Shown: positions 1-9,081 of the stretch, one piece after another | Layout of the letters: each line of letters opens with the position of its first letter | How positions within the stretch are numbered: position 1 is the stretch's first letter | Origin: Actinomycetota bacterium | Lineage (GTDB): Bacteria; Actinomycetota; Geothermincolia; Fen-727; Anoxymicrobiaceae | Assembly (NCBI GenBank): GCA_018831265.1 | Contig: JAHJCO010000012.1 | Coordinates: 1-64,000 of the forward strand | Reading direction: 5' to 3' | Length of the DNA stretch: 64,000 bases | Program-made: the position numbers and the translations under genes | The notes under the pieces: generated by a model | What the model was told of the DNA's origin: nothing | The model's input: only the letters and a program-made list of their open reading frames with translations | Database searches by the model: none

Positions 1-2
1 GC

Positions 3-1382
3 GGTGAGGTCCCGGGACCGGCCTTCGACCTTGCCCCGGGAACCCGCGAGTCCATCAACGTGGGAGATACCGTCTCCACCTACGAGGTATCCACCGAGGT
101 GACCTCCGATGAGGGCGTCCTGGCAGAGAGGGCGGTGTACTTCGGGGGCGGTGGTTCGGCCCCTTTTGAGAAGTACACGCTGTTCGCTCCGCTCCGCTCC
201 CGGACCACATACCTGATTGACGGCGCGGGGACCGTGGTGCACTCGTGGGAGTCGGCCTACACCCCGGGCAACGCGGTGTACCTGCTGGAGAACGGCAACA
301 TACTCCGCACGGGCCGCGTATCCAACCCGGAGTTCGACGCGGGCGGCGCCGGGGGGATCGTCCAGGAGATAGCCTGGGACGGAACCGTGGTCTGGGAGTA
401 CACCTACTCCAGCCAGAAACACCTCCAGCACCACGACATAGAGCCTCTACCGAACGGCAACGTGCTCCTCATCGCGTGGGAGAAGAAGACGAGGGAGGAG
501 ATGCTGGCCGCGGGCGTGGACCCGGGGCTGATATCTCAGGGGGAGCTGTGGCCCGACCACATCATAGAGGTGGAACCCGAGGGTCGGAGCGGGGGCCGGA
601 TCGTCTGGGAGTGGCACGCCTGGGATCACCTGGTCCAGGACTGCGACCCGACCAGGGCGAACTACGGCGACATCGCGAAGCACCCCGAGCTGATCAACCT
701 GAACTACGGTGTCATCCACGGCGGGGTGGACATGACCCACACCAACTCGGTCGATTACAATGCCGCACTCGACCAGGTCTTGCTCAGCACGCCGAGGTTC
801 TCCGAGGTGTGGGTGATAGACCACGGCACCACAACCGCCCAGGCGGCGGGACACGCCGGGGGCAACTGCGGCATGGGTGGAGACCTTCTCTACCGATGGG
901 GCAACCCGAAGACGTACCGGGCCGCGGGCCCTCAGCAGCTCTTCTCGCAGCACGACGCCCAGTGGATAGACCCGCCGAACCCGGGCGCCGGCGACATCCT
1001 GGTTTTCAACAACGGAAACGGCCGGCCGGACGGGGCCTATTCCACGGTCGACGAGATAGTGCCCCCGGTGGACGCCCACGGCCGCTATGCCCGCGACGGC
1101 GGCGCCTACGGGCCCGCCGCGCCGGCCTGGACGTACTCCGCTGTGAACCCGACCGATCTCTTCTCGAAGAACATCTCCGGCTGCCAGAGACTTCGGGACG
1201 GCAACACCCTGATCTGCAGCGGAGCGAACGGGACGTTTATCGAGGTCACCCCGTCGAACGAGGTCGTATGGCAATACGTCAATCCGTTCTCCGCGCCGGC
1301 GCGGGGTGAGGAGGACAACAGCGTCTTCAAGGTCAGGGGCTATCCCGCGGACTATCCCGGGCTAGCCTCGAGGTCCCTGTAG
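3..1382 (+). CDS. Arylsulfotransferase-like secreted protein with upstream YFAEG-type repeat, 5' end cut by window edge
   Basis: The reading frame is open from base 3, so the gene begins before the window; the GTG at 60 is only an internal codon. The first ~40 visible residues (DLAPGTRES, INVGDTVSTYEV, VLAERAVYF) are the end of the ~110-residue repeat that occurs four times in the next gene. The rest resembles the arylsulfotransferase (ASST) beta-propeller family, with the strands YLIDGAGTVVHSWES and HHDIEPLPNGNVLLI and the His-containing segments HTNSV and FSQHDAQWI, which lie where the family keeps its active-site histidines. Known family members move sulfate between phenolic compounds outside the cytoplasm. 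The exact substrate and the N-terminal secretion signal cannot be seen. The family call is fairly sure; the activity is not. Confidence 0.75.
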   Translation, partial: GEVPGPAFDLAPGTRESINVGDTVSTYEVSTEVTSDEGVLAERAVYFGGGGSAPFEKYTLFAPLRSRTTYLIDGAGTVVHSWESAYTPGNAVYLLENGNILRTGRVSNPEFDAGGAGGIVQEIAWDGTVVWEYTYSSQKHLQHHDIEPLPNGNVLLIAWEKKTREEMLAAGVDPGLISQGELWPDHIIEVEPEGRSGGRIVWEWHAWDHLVQDCDPTRANYGDIAKHPELINLNYGVIHGGVDMTHTNSVDYNAALDQVLLSTPRFSEVWVIDHGTTTAQAAGHAGGNCGMGGDLLYRWGNPKTYRAAGPQQLFSQHDAQWIDPPNPGAGDILVFNNGNGRPDGAYSTVDEIVPPVDAHGRYARDGGAYGPAAPAWTYSAVNPTDLFSKNISGCQRLRDGNTLICSGANGTFIEVTPSNEVVWQYVNPFSAPARGEEDNSVFKVRGYPADYPGLASRSL

Positions 1383-1521
1383 CAACCCGCAACAAATCCG
1401 CCCCGGGTACGGTAGGAATAGAACCCATCTGAAGGTATTATTCTCAATATCGAATACTTCAGCCATCGAACGGCAGGACCGCCGGTGACGGACGCCGGTG
1501 ACGCCGGAGGGAGGAAGCCTC

Positions 1522-3942
1522 ATGTCCCGTACAAGCAGCCTCGCGCCCGCTGGAGATGGAAGCCGAAGGACCGCTGCACGAAGACCGGTACTGGTCCTGG
1601 TCTCCTCGTTGTTGTTCGTCCTCGCGCTCTGCACCTTCGGCCCGCCGGCCGGGACGTCGACCTTCCTCGACCTGCGAAACGGGCGCAACGGGTTCGGGGA
1701 TCCCGCCAACACCAGCGTAGAGGGCATGAGCTACTGGGACCAGTCGCTCTACTTCGCCACCGGCAACTGGGCGGGCGCATCCATCTACACGGTTGATGCT
1801 GCCGGCAACATAACGAAGGTAAAGGACCTCCCGGCCAACGATACTGGCGCCCCGGCGTTTCGGCCGTACAACGGGTCCCTGTACTTTGGCACCACCAACG
1901 ACACCAACGGCGCGTCCCTGTGGCGGATCGGTCCGGACGGCCAGATCACAAAGGAGAAGGATCTCGGGGCGACGAGGCGGAGCGTGAGCCAGATGAGTGG
2001 CTTCAACAACACGCTGTACTACGGCACCATCAACTCCGACGGCTCGAGCTCGATCTTCAGCATGGACTCGACTGGCAAGCTCACCAATCTTCACAACATC
2101 CCCAACGCGAGCACGACGGGGATGGCGAGCACCAGCAACTCCGTCTGGTACGGGACGCAGAACTCGGACGGCTCGAGCACGGTATACAGGATGGACGCCA
2201 CCGGGCACACCACCAAGGTGCTCGACATCCCGAACAAGCAGGTCTCGGGCATGGAGAGCTACAAGGGCGATGTCTGGTACGGGACGATCAACCAGGACGG
2301 AACCTCCACGCTGTACCAGATGAACGGCACCGGGCAGGTCACCAATCATCTGAACATCCCCGCGGCCGGTAACGAGGTCCAGACCCTGTACTCCACCGGG
2401 GGCACCCTCTACAGCGGTACGAAGGATTTCGCGAACGGCGGAAGCGTCTGGGCGACCGACGGGAACAGCATCACCCCCGCGAGCGACCCCGGGTTCGGGA
2501 ACACGAAGAATATGTCGGTCAGCAGCCTCGGGGAGTACAACGGGCGGCTCTTCGCCGGCACCTTCAACGTCAATTCCGGGGCGGAGCTCTGGAGCGGCGA
2601 CCTCTTTCCCAACACCTACTACTTCGCCGAGGGGACGACCCGCCCCGGCTTCCAGCCCTTTGTCGCCATCAAGAACCAGTCTCCGACCAATGACGCGACC
2701 GTCGACATCGATTTCCTCAAGGGAGACGGAACTACCCAGGAGTACCAGACCACAATACCCCCGAACTCACGCGGCACCGTCAACGTGCAGGACGTGCTCG
2801 GGACGGGTGACGACACCGCCCACGACTTCTCCGCCACACTCCAGAGCACCGAGCCGATCCTGCCCGAGCGCTCCATGTACTTCAACTACAAGGGTCAGTG
2901 GCCGGGCGGGACGGACGTGCTGGGAGCCACCAGCCCCGGCAGCACGTTCTACTTCGCGGAGGGCACCACGCGGCCCGGATTCACATCCTACGTGGCCGTG
3001 GCCAACACCAGCCCGACGGACACCGCCGATGTGACAACGACTTTCTACAGGGGGGACGGCGGCACACAGGATACCTCCATACACGTTCCGCCTTCATCCA
3101 GGGCGACCGTGAACGTGAACGACCTGCTGGGCAACGCGGACAGCCCGGCTTCGGACTTCTCCACGAAGGTGGAGAGCACGGGCGGAGTCCCGATACTGGC
3201 CGAGAGGCCGATGTACTTCAACTACAAGGGCATGTGGCCGGGCGGGACCGATGTCATAGGCGTTCCATCACAGGGCACCGACTTCTACTTCGCGGAGGGC
3301 ACCACCCGGCCGGGGTTCGACTCGTACTTCAGTATCGCGAACTTCGGCGGGAGCGACGCGAGCGTCCAGGTCACGCTCTTCCCGGGCGAGGGCGACGTGA
3401 AGACGCACGACGTCACGGTCCCCGCCCAAAGCCGCCAGACGGTGAGCGTGAACGACATCCTCGGCACAACCGACAGCCCCGCCTCCGACTTCTCGGCGAA
3501 GGTCGAGAGCACGAACGGGCAGCCGATCCTGGCGGAGAGGCCGATGTACTTCAACTACAAGGCCGTGTGGCCGGGCGGGACCGACGTCATCGGAGCGCCG
3601 CAACTGGGAACCGATTTCTACTTCGCGGAAGGCACGACAAGGCCCGCCTTCAACACCTACTACTCGATCGCGAACACGTCGCCGACGACGACCGCGGACG
3701 TCCAGATAGACTTCTATCCCGGGGCGGGCGAGACGAAGACGACCAGCGTGTCTCTCCCGCCACAGAGCCGGGCGACCATAGACGCCAGCAGCGTGATGGG
3801 CGTCGGCGAGGATGCCGCCCACGACTTCGCGGCGACCGTGACGTCCACCAACGGCGTGCCGATACTGGCTGAGCGCCCGATGTACTTCAACTACTCGGGG
3901 CAGTGGAGCGGCGGTACCGACGTGATAGGTTACACACCGTAG
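1522..3942 (+). CDS. Secreted protein: propeller-like repeats plus four YFAEGTTRPGF repeats
   Basis: The ATG at 1522 is chosen over the upstream GTG (1498) because GGAGGGAGGAAG lies 6-8 nt before it. An Arg-rich start and hydrophobic stretch (VLVLVSSLLFVLAL) form a signal peptide or anchor. Bases ~1690-2610 encode short propeller-like repeats with YYGTINSDGSS / VWYGTQNSDGSS / VWYGTINQDGTS motifs. Bases ~2611-3942 encode four ~110-residue repeats, each with YFAEGTTRPGF, a TVNVxDxLG turn, ILAERPMYFNY and GGTDVIG. This repeat is common in proteins of deep-branching Actinomycetota, where its role is unknown; a surface or extracellular structural role is inferred. It shares the repeat with the arylsulfotransferase just upstream, so the two genes probably act at the same surface. 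Confidence 0.8.
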   Translation: MSRTSSLAPAGDGSRRTAARRPVLVLVSSLLFVLALCTFGPPAGTSTFLDLRNGRNGFGDPANTSVEGMSYWDQSLYFATGNWAGASIYTVDAAGNITKVKDLPANDTGAPAFRPYNGSLYFGTTNDTNGASLWRIGPDGQITKEKDLGATRRSVSQMSGFNNTLYYGTINSDGSSSIFSMDSTGKLTNLHNIPNASTTGMASTSNSVWYGTQNSDGSSTVYRMDATGHTTKVLDIPNKQVSGMESYKGDVWYGTINQDGTSTLYQMNGTGQVTNHLNIPAAGNEVQTLYSTGGTLYSGTKDFANGGSVWATDGNSITPASDPGFGNTKNMSVSSLGEYNGRLFAGTFNVNSGAELWSGDLFPNTYYFAEGTTRPGFQPFVAIKNQSPTNDATVDIDFLKGDGTTQEYQTTIPPNSRGTVNVQDVLGTGDDTAHDFSATLQSTEPILPERSMYFNYKGQWPGGTDVLGATSPGSTFYFAEGTTRPGFTSYVAVANTSPTDTADVTTTFYRGDGGTQDTSIHVPPSSRATVNVNDLLGNADSPASDFSTKVESTGGVPILAERPMYFNYKGMWPGGTDVIGVPSQGTDFYFAEGTTRPGFDSYFSIANFGGSDASVQVTLFPGEGDVKTHDVTVPAQSRQTVSVNDILGTTDSPASDFSAKVESTNGQPILAERPMYFNYKAVWPGGTDVIGAPQLGTDFYFAEGTTRPAFNTYYSIANTSPTTTADVQIDFYPGAGETKTTSVSLPPQSRATIDASSVMGVGEDAAHDFAATVTSTNGVPILAERPMYFNYSGQWSGGTDVIGYTP

Positions 3943-3957
3943 GTACAGGGCTCGACG

Positions 3958-3999
3958 GACCGGCACCAGCGGTGCAGGGAGCGCAGTGCTCGGTCCGGC
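3958..3999. other. Hairpin-forming intergenic segment after the YFAEG-repeat gene
   Basis: GGACCG near 3960 pairs with CGGTCC near 3991, with smaller pairings inside (GGCACC/GGTGC). It begins about 15 nt after the stop codon and has no T-run. It could be a terminator or a mild transcript-end structure. Weakly supported. Confidence 0.3.
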
Positions 4000-4053
4000 G
4001 CGCTCCATCCCGCCGGGCCTCTGTCGTCGTGGATCCGGGGATGGGAGGTGTTT

Positions 4054-4551
4054 GTGGTCAGGGAACTCACCGTTGAGATAAAGGCAACCGCCGAGCAGGT
4101 ATACACCTTCTTGAGCGACTACGCCGGGCACTTCAAGGAGGTGAGCCCCGACCACATCGAGCGCGGGGCCGTGATAAAGAGCATCCGCATGAAGGACGGG
4201 CAGTTCGTCGGCGGCAGGATCTACTTCTACTTCAAACAGGTCTCCCCCGTGACCGGAAGGGTGCAGAAGGTGCGGGGCAGGCTGCTGGAGGTCGAACCGA
4301 ACAGGTACATCAGGTACAAGTTTCTCTTCCCGGTGTCGCTGGTACTGCCGAGGATCGAGAACACCCTCGAAGCCCGGGAAGGGCTCACCGAATACAAGAC
4401 GTATCTCCACTTCAGCAGACCCGTCTCCTGGCTTGCCGCACGGTCCGCAAAGGTGAGAGAGAAACTGGAGGCCGTCGTATCCCATATCCAGGAGGAGATG
4501 GACAACACGAAGCGCATACTCGAGGAGCAGACCTCAGTGGCTCCTCCCTAG
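4054..4551 (+). CDS. SRPBCC (START/polyketide cyclase-like) family protein
   Basis: About 165 residues. The N-terminal strand VRELTVEIKATAEQVYTFLSDYAGH and the later GRVQKVRGRLLEVEPNRYIRYKF and C-terminal amphipathic helix are typical of the SRPBCC helix-grip fold, which binds hydrophobic ligands or lipids in a deep pocket. The GTG at 4054 is chosen because GGGAGG (4043-4048) stands 5 nt before it; a GTG at 4048 overlaps that site. No enzyme residues can be assigned, so ligand and role are unknown. It stands alone between a secreted protein and a small membrane protein. The fold call is fairly confident. Confidence 0.7.
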   Translation: MVRELTVEIKATAEQVYTFLSDYAGHFKEVSPDHIERGAVIKSIRMKDGQFVGGRIYFYFKQVSPVTGRVQKVRGRLLEVEPNRYIRYKFLFPVSLVLPRIENTLEAREGLTEYKTYLHFSRPVSWLAARSAKVREKLEAVVSHIQEEMDNTKRILEEQTSVAPP

Positions 4552-4704
4552 GCCGGAACATTGTCCCGCTATCTCACAAAGTGTAAGCAATAAGCCGACC
4601 GCCCCGTCTCCGCGCCGGGTGACCTGAAAAACAGCCATCCGGTCAGTATGCCGGCTCACCCGTTTCGCCGATAGGATGTTGTGGCGACCGAAAGGGTGGG
4701 TGGC

Positions 4705-4992
4705 ATGAAAGAAGTTCGACGTCCCAGATTCGGCTTGTGGTGGTGGCCCGCCGCGTTCGCGGTCCTCGCGCTGGCGGGCATGGTCGCGCTGTGGACCGTC
4801 ACCGGCGCACTGTACGGCTTCATGTCAGCGGAGGCCGCTTCCAGCTACGTGCTGGTGGGCGAAGGCCTGCTGGTTTGCCTGTACATCAGCGCCACGGCGG
4901 CGACGATGATGCGCTGGATCCGGCGCAGGCAGCGCAGACGCCCCGAGCTCAGGCTGGTCATCAACGAGACCCGGTTCGAGACCGCGGCATAG
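4705..4992 (+). CDS. Small membrane protein with two transmembrane helices, unknown function
   Basis: About 95 residues from the ATG at 4705, preceded by AAAGGGTGGG. Two hydrophobic helices (WWWPAAFAVLALAGMVALWTV and SYVLVGEGLLVCLYISATAA) are followed by a strongly basic stretch RWIRRRQRRRPELR, which by the positive-inside rule should be cytoplasmic. I do not recognise the family. Codon use and high GC match neighbouring genes, and the helix pattern argues that the frame is real. A GTG at 4681 could extend the N-terminus by eight residues. Confidence 0.55.
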   Translation: MKEVRRPRFGLWWWPAAFAVLALAGMVALWTVTGALYGFMSAEAASSYVLVGEGLLVCLYISATAATMMRWIRRRQRRRPELRLVINETRFETAA

Positions 4993-5254
4993 CGGAGCAG
5001 CCGCGCGGGTCCGTGAGTAAGACGGTGGGGTCCGTGCCCGCAGCCCCCGGTCGCTGTGGCGACACTCACCCTTCGGCGATCGCATGTCCCACGAGGGGAC
5101 ATGGAACGGGTCGGATCCCACCACCCCTTTTTACGGCGGATATGCAGCCGGCCACCCGCCTGATTCCAACGTTGCGACGTACTCTTCACAGTCTCCCCCC
5201 GGAAGTAGTAGCCTGTGCGTAAGGGGTCACCTGCGATCGAACGGGGGAGCCAGA
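4993..5254. other. Intergenic region with two palindromes
   Basis: No convincing gene is seen. GTGAGT (~5022) pairs with ACTCAC (~5063) around a GC-rich loop, and ATGTCCC-ACGAG-GGGACAT is a perfect hairpin at about 5082-5100. No T-run follows either one. A frame through here continues into the FkbM gene, but its translation is low-complexity and unlike the family. Confidence 0.4.
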
Positions 5255-6079
5255 TTGATATACCGCCTGCAATCGCTGAAGTACTGGCTCGCGGGCAGGA
5301 GGCCGGAGGTCGGCTGGCGCGAGATGCTCCGGTTCATGACCGAACCCGTCTACAAGAAGAAGGCGCTTTCGGCGATCGACCGCGTGGAGCTCGATGACGG
5401 GTACCGGGTGGTCCACCTGAAGAACTTCGAACGACCCCTCTTCTACCCGGCCGAGCTGCCCGTGGAGTCCCTCTACCTGTCGCTGTCCGAGCAGTTCTAC
5501 CCCGGCAACTGGCACGACTACGAGAAGCTGGAGGAGACCCGGGTGCGGCACGGCGACGTGGTCCTGGATTGCGGAGCCGGGGAAGGGGTGTTCAGCCTCG
5601 CGGTGGCGGGCCGGTGCGAGCGGGTCTATACCGTCGAGCCGCTTCCCAGGTTCGTGGAGGCACTGGAGCGCACCTTCGCCGGGGTCGAGAACGTCGAGGT
5701 GCTTCCTTACGCTCTCTCGGACCGTGCCGGCCGGGCGCGGCTCTCACCCCAGGACGTGTCGTCGAGCCTCCAGGAGGAGGGGGAGTCGCTGGTGGAGGTG
5801 CCTGCCGAGACCGTGGACAACCTCCGGCGCTCACTGGGGACCCGCATCGATTACATGAAGGTGGACGTGGAGGGCGCCGAGGCCGCCATGATGAGAGGTG
5901 CCGAGAGCACGCTGAGGGAATGCAGGCCCAGGCTTGCCGTTGCCACCTACCACGTGGTCGGGGCGGCCGGTGAGATAAAGGACTTCCTGGAAGGGCTTGA
6001 TGTCGGCTACCGGGTCCGGTTCACCGGGGTCGCCGCCCGTGAGGGGGAGCCGTTCATGCTCCACGCCTGGTGTGAGTAA
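5255..6079 (+). CDS. FkbM-family SAM-dependent methyltransferase
   Basis: About 274 residues. Motif I of the class I methyltransferase fold is VVLDCGAGEGVFSLAVA, followed by VYTVEPLPRFVEALERTF and the FkbM hallmark IDYMKVDVEGAEAAMMRGAE (a Lys-Val-Asp-Val-Glu-Gly core). FkbM members transfer methyl groups to hydroxyls of sugars or polyketides; here a glycan or surface substrate is inferred only from the other glycan genes in the window. TTG at 5255 is chosen as the start because CGGGGGAG lies 6-8 nt upstream and the family homology starts soon after; the longer upstream frame is low-complexity. No operon partner is adjacent. Confidence 0.8.
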   Translation: MIYRLQSLKYWLAGRRPEVGWREMLRFMTEPVYKKKALSAIDRVELDDGYRVVHLKNFERPLFYPAELPVESLYLSLSEQFYPGNWHDYEKLEETRVRHGDVVLDCGAGEGVFSLAVAGRCERVYTVEPLPRFVEALERTFAGVENVEVLPYALSDRAGRARLSPQDVSSSLQEEGESLVEVPAETVDNLRRSLGTRIDYMKVDVEGAEAAMMRGAESTLRECRPRLAVATYHVVGAAGEIKDFLEGLDVGYRVRFTGVAAREGEPFMLHAWCE

Positions 6080-6105
6080 AGCCTCCGGGGCACGGCAACG
6101 TGTAG

Positions 6106-6111
6106 TACAAT
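6106..6111 (+). promoter_or_regulatory. Candidate -10 box (TACAAT) before the kinase gene
   Basis: TACAAT stands about 50 nt before the ATG at 6162. No good -35 is seen at the right distance. Weak call. Confidence 0.3.
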
Positions 6112-6161
6112 AGTCCTACTCGGCTGGGGTCAACGGTGATTGGGGCACCAGGATCAACAAC

Positions 6162-8015
6162 ATGGCAGGCAACGGCTCCACCCATAACATCCTTATCGTC
6201 GAGGACGAGGCGGACTCGGCGCGCCTCATCGAAATGCTCCTGAGGATGAAGTTGGGGGCCGCCACTGAGATCGCCACGGACGCCGCGGCCGCCCGGGACC
6301 GGCTGGCATCCGGACGCTTCGACGCGGTTACCCTGGACTACCAGCTGCCCGACGGTGACGGGCTCTCCCTCCTGGAGGAGATCCAGGCGATGGAGTCCCC
6401 TCCGCCGGTGGTGCTGGTGACGGCGCACGGGGACGAGGACGTCGCCGCCAGGAGCCTCGAGCTCGGGGCGTCCGGGTACGTGGTAAAGGACCAGAGGCTT
6501 TCCTCCCTTCTCGTCGCCACGGTGAAACGCGTCCTGGAGATCGCTCAGGCGCGACTCGAGCTGAGGGGGAGCGAGGAGCGCTCCAGGGAGTACCTTGACC
6601 TGGTGGGGGCGATAATCGTGGCCCTGGACCGCCGGGGAAACGTGATGCTCATGAACGGCTACGGCCTCAGGCTGCTCGGATACGCGAGTGAGGAAGAAGT
6701 CATCGGTGTCAACTGGTTCGACCGGCACATTCCTGAGGAAGGCCGCGCCACCATCCGTGATGTGTTCGACGACGTGATGGAGGGCCTCGAGGACGTGGAC
6801 TACCACGAGAACGAGGTCGTGACGACGTCCGGCGAGCGGCGGCTCATCGGATGGCACAACACGATACTGCGCGGCCCGGCAGGCGAGATCACCGGGACCC
6901 TGAGCGCCGGGGAGGACGTCACCGAGCGCCGCCGCATCGAGCAGGCCCTGCACGACAGGGAGGAGACGTACAGGGAACTCTACGAGCAGTCCCCGGTCGC
7001 CTATCAAGCTCTGGACGCGGAAGGGTACCTGATGACGGTCAACGAGGCGTGGCTGGAGACGCTCGGGTACGAGAGGGACGAGGTTGTCGGTCGGTGGTTC
7101 GTGGACCTGCTGACGCCGGAGTCCATCGAGCACTTCAAGCAGTGCTTCCAGGAAGTCAAAGCGACCGGGAGGGCCCACTCCGAGTTCGAGATGATCCTCA
7201 GGGACGGGAGCCACCTCATCGCGGCGTTCGACGGCAGGATCGGCTACGACGAGCACGGGGACTTCAAGCAGACCCACTGCATCCTTCAGGACATCACCGA
7301 GCGTACACGGGCCGAGGAGGAGCTGCGCCACGCCAATACGGAGCTGAAGGGGTACGCGCATACCGTTTCACACGACATGAAAGGCCCGCTTTCCGCGGCC
7401 ATCACGGCTAAAGACCTCGTCCATGAGCTGCTCACCAGTGGGCCGACTCCCACCCTCGAGGAGCAGCTCGAGGGAGCCCTGGGGATCCTGGACTCCTGCC
7501 TGTCCAGGGCTTACGCGCTGGCCGATGACCTGCTGATGCTTGCCGAGGCCGGCAACGAGCCGGTCAGGCTGGAGGAAGTGGAAGTCTCGGAGGTGGTTGG
7601 CCTGGTGCTCGCCGAACGCGATAGCGGCATCCAGGAAGCGGGGATTGAGTTCGAGGTGGATGGGGACCTTGGGAGAATACGGGCGCAACACACTCACATC
7701 TACCAGGTCTTCGCCAACCTCGTCGACAACGCCCTCAACTACGGGCGGGGGCAGCCCCCCAGGGTGCGGATATCGAGGTTGGAATCGGACGAGCCCGGCT
7801 CCCACCGCTACCTCGTACGCGACAACGGCCCGGGCATCCCGGCGGAGATGATCGACGACCTGTTCACCCCTTTCACCAGGGGCGAGTATGGGGGGACGGG
7901 CATCGGCATGGCGATAGTCGCCAGGATAGTCGGGATCTACGGTGGAGAGGTGAAGGCCTATAACGACCCGGGCGCGTGCTTCGACCTAACCGTCAGGGAC
8001 TACGAATCTCCCTGA
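6162..8015 (+). CDS. REC-PAS-PAS sensor histidine kinase
   Basis: 617 residues, soluble. An N-terminal receiver domain (residues ~9-125) has acidic pocket ED, phospho-acceptor Asp59 in TLDYQLPDGDG and Lys110. Two PAS domains follow (~145-255 and ~270-380, each ending in a DxTERxR linker). Then the dimerisation domain has phospho-acceptor His404 in YAHTVSHDMKGPL, and the ATPase domain shows NLVDNALNYG, DNGPGIP and GTGIGMAI. With REC at the front it probably takes phosphate or a signal from another kinase and senses cytoplasmic cues through PAS. No membrane segment and no adjacent response regulator exist, so its partner is elsewhere; the GGDEF-like regulator at 13.3-14.2 kb is one possible candidate, by inference only. 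Confidence 0.9.
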   Translation: MAGNGSTHNILIVEDEADSARLIEMLLRMKLGAATEIATDAAAARDRLASGRFDAVTLDYQLPDGDGLSLLEEIQAMESPPPVVLVTAHGDEDVAARSLELGASGYVVKDQRLSSLLVATVKRVLEIAQARLELRGSEERSREYLDLVGAIIVALDRRGNVMLMNGYGLRLLGYASEEEVIGVNWFDRHIPEEGRATIRDVFDDVMEGLEDVDYHENEVVTTSGERRLIGWHNTILRGPAGEITGTLSAGEDVTERRRIEQALHDREETYRELYEQSPVAYQALDAEGYLMTVNEAWLETLGYERDEVVGRWFVDLLTPESIEHFKQCFQEVKATGRAHSEFEMILRDGSHLIAAFDGRIGYDEHGDFKQTHCILQDITERTRAEEELRHANTELKGYAHTVSHDMKGPLSAAITAKDLVHELLTSGPTPTLEEQLEGALGILDSCLSRAYALADDLLMLAEAGNEPVRLEEVEVSEVVGLVLAERDSGIQEAGIEFEVDGDLGRIRAQHTHIYQVFANLVDNALNYGRGQPPRVRISRLESDEPGSHRYLVRDNGPGIPAEMIDDLFTPFTRGEYGGTGIGMAIVARIVGIYGGEVKAYNDPGACFDLTVRDYESP

Positions 8016-8016
8016 G

Positions 8017-8035
8017 GCGGGGCTCTCAGCCCCGC
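8017..8035 (+). terminator. GC-rich hairpin after the kinase gene
   Basis: GCGGGGCT-CTC-AGCCCCGC is a perfect 8-bp stem immediately after the stop codon. No T-run follows, so intrinsic termination is uncertain. A second stem, CCCGGCC...GGCCGGG, follows at about 8041-8073. Confidence 0.45.
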
Positions 8036-8156
8036 AGCATCCCGGCCCGAGAGGTCGGGCTCAAGAGGCCGGGCGCGAGGTGGAACATCTATCCGCCGGC
8101 GTTCCCAGTCAGTATTATTGTCACAGCGTCGGGTTGCCCAATAGGAGGAGGTCGCG

Positions 8157-8999
8157 ATGTGGTCTAACAGCATGGAGCTGCTCAAGGCATCGTGGGCGGT
8201 GCTCCGCAAGGAGAAGTCGCTGGTGATCTTCCCCATTGTGTCGGGGATACTCAGCATAGTACTTATCGCCGCCCTGATCGTGCCGGTGTACTTCCTGACC
8301 GGGATCAAGGACGGAAATGTCAGGAACAACCCCCTGTTCTACGTGTTCTTCTTCATCTTCTACTTCGTCACTTCATTCGTGGTTTTCTTCTTCAACACCG
8401 GGCTCATAGCGTGCACACAGGAGGTCATGCGCGGCGGAGACCCGGATTTCAGCTACGGGTTCAATATCGCCATGCAGAACGTCGGCAAGATCGCAGGCTG
8501 GGCGCTGGTGAACGCCACGGTAGGGGTGATACTGAGGATTATCAGGGAGCGCCTCGGCATCTTCGGGGTCATAATCGCGGGGCTGGCCGGCCTGGCCTGG
8601 AACCTCATCACCTTCTTCGTCATCCCCGTGCTGATATTCCAGGGTTACGGCGTCATCGACGCCGTCAAGGAGTCCGCCAAGATATTCAGGCGCACCTGGG
8701 GGGAGAACGTGGTGGCACGCTTCTCCCTGGGGCTCATCTTCCTCCTGCTCGGGATCGTGGGAGTAGTCCCCATAGCTCTTGCCTTTCTTACCGGTTCCGG
8801 TCCTGTCATCATAGGGGCGATCGGCATCGCCCTCGCCTACTGGGCCGTGCTGGCGGTCGTCAGTACCAGTCTTACCGGGATCCTCTCGACGGCGCTGTAC
8901 GACTACGCGGTGACGGGGCAGGTGCCGGCGCCGTACGACGCCCAGATGATAGCGGCAGCGTTCCGGCCGAAGCAGAGGAGGGGGATGTTCAGCCGCTGA
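8157..8999 (+). CDS. DUF6159-like polytopic membrane protein
   Basis: 280 residues. The start has a strong AGGAGG 7 nt before the ATG. Hydrophobic stretches include SLVIFPIVSGILSIVLIAALIV, FYVFFFIFYFVTSFVVFFF, the region around WNLITFFVIPVLIFQGYG, and two C-terminal helices (FSLGLIFLLLGIVGVVPIALAF; IGIALAYWAVLAVVS). The pattern, with MWSNSMELLKASWAVLRKEKSLVIFP at the start and a conserved ILSTALYDYAVTG near the end, matches the DUF6159 family as I recall it. Function is unknown. The 3' end abuts a palindromic element (9005-9081) that also reaches into the convergent gene. Confidence 0.7.
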   Translation: MWSNSMELLKASWAVLRKEKSLVIFPIVSGILSIVLIAALIVPVYFLTGIKDGNVRNNPLFYVFFFIFYFVTSFVVFFFNTGLIACTQEVMRGGDPDFSYGFNIAMQNVGKIAGWALVNATVGVILRIIRERLGIFGVIIAGLAGLAWNLITFFVIPVLIFQGYGVIDAVKESAKIFRRTWGENVVARFSLGLIFLLLGIVGVVPIALAFLTGSGPVIIGAIGIALAYWAVLAVVSTSLTGILSTALYDYAVTGQVPAPYDAQMIAAAFRPKQRRGMFSR

Positions 9000-9004
9000 A
9001 AGAC

Positions 9005-9081
9005 GGGGTCAAACCCCGCTTTTGTCGTTCGATGAGTCAGCCAGCGACTGCGTTTGAATGTAAAAGCAAGGGGTTTGACCC
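9005..9081. repeat. Palindromic intergenic element A (GGGGTCAAACC family)
   Basis: Left end GGGGTCAAACCCCGCTTTTG at 9005; right end TAAAAGCAAGGGGTTTGACCC to 9081. The arms are complementary over about 20 nt with a 2-nt bulge. It lies between convergent genes, and the stop codon of the minus-strand gene (9037-9039) is inside it, so the last ~15 codons of that gene come from the element. Confidence 0.75.
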
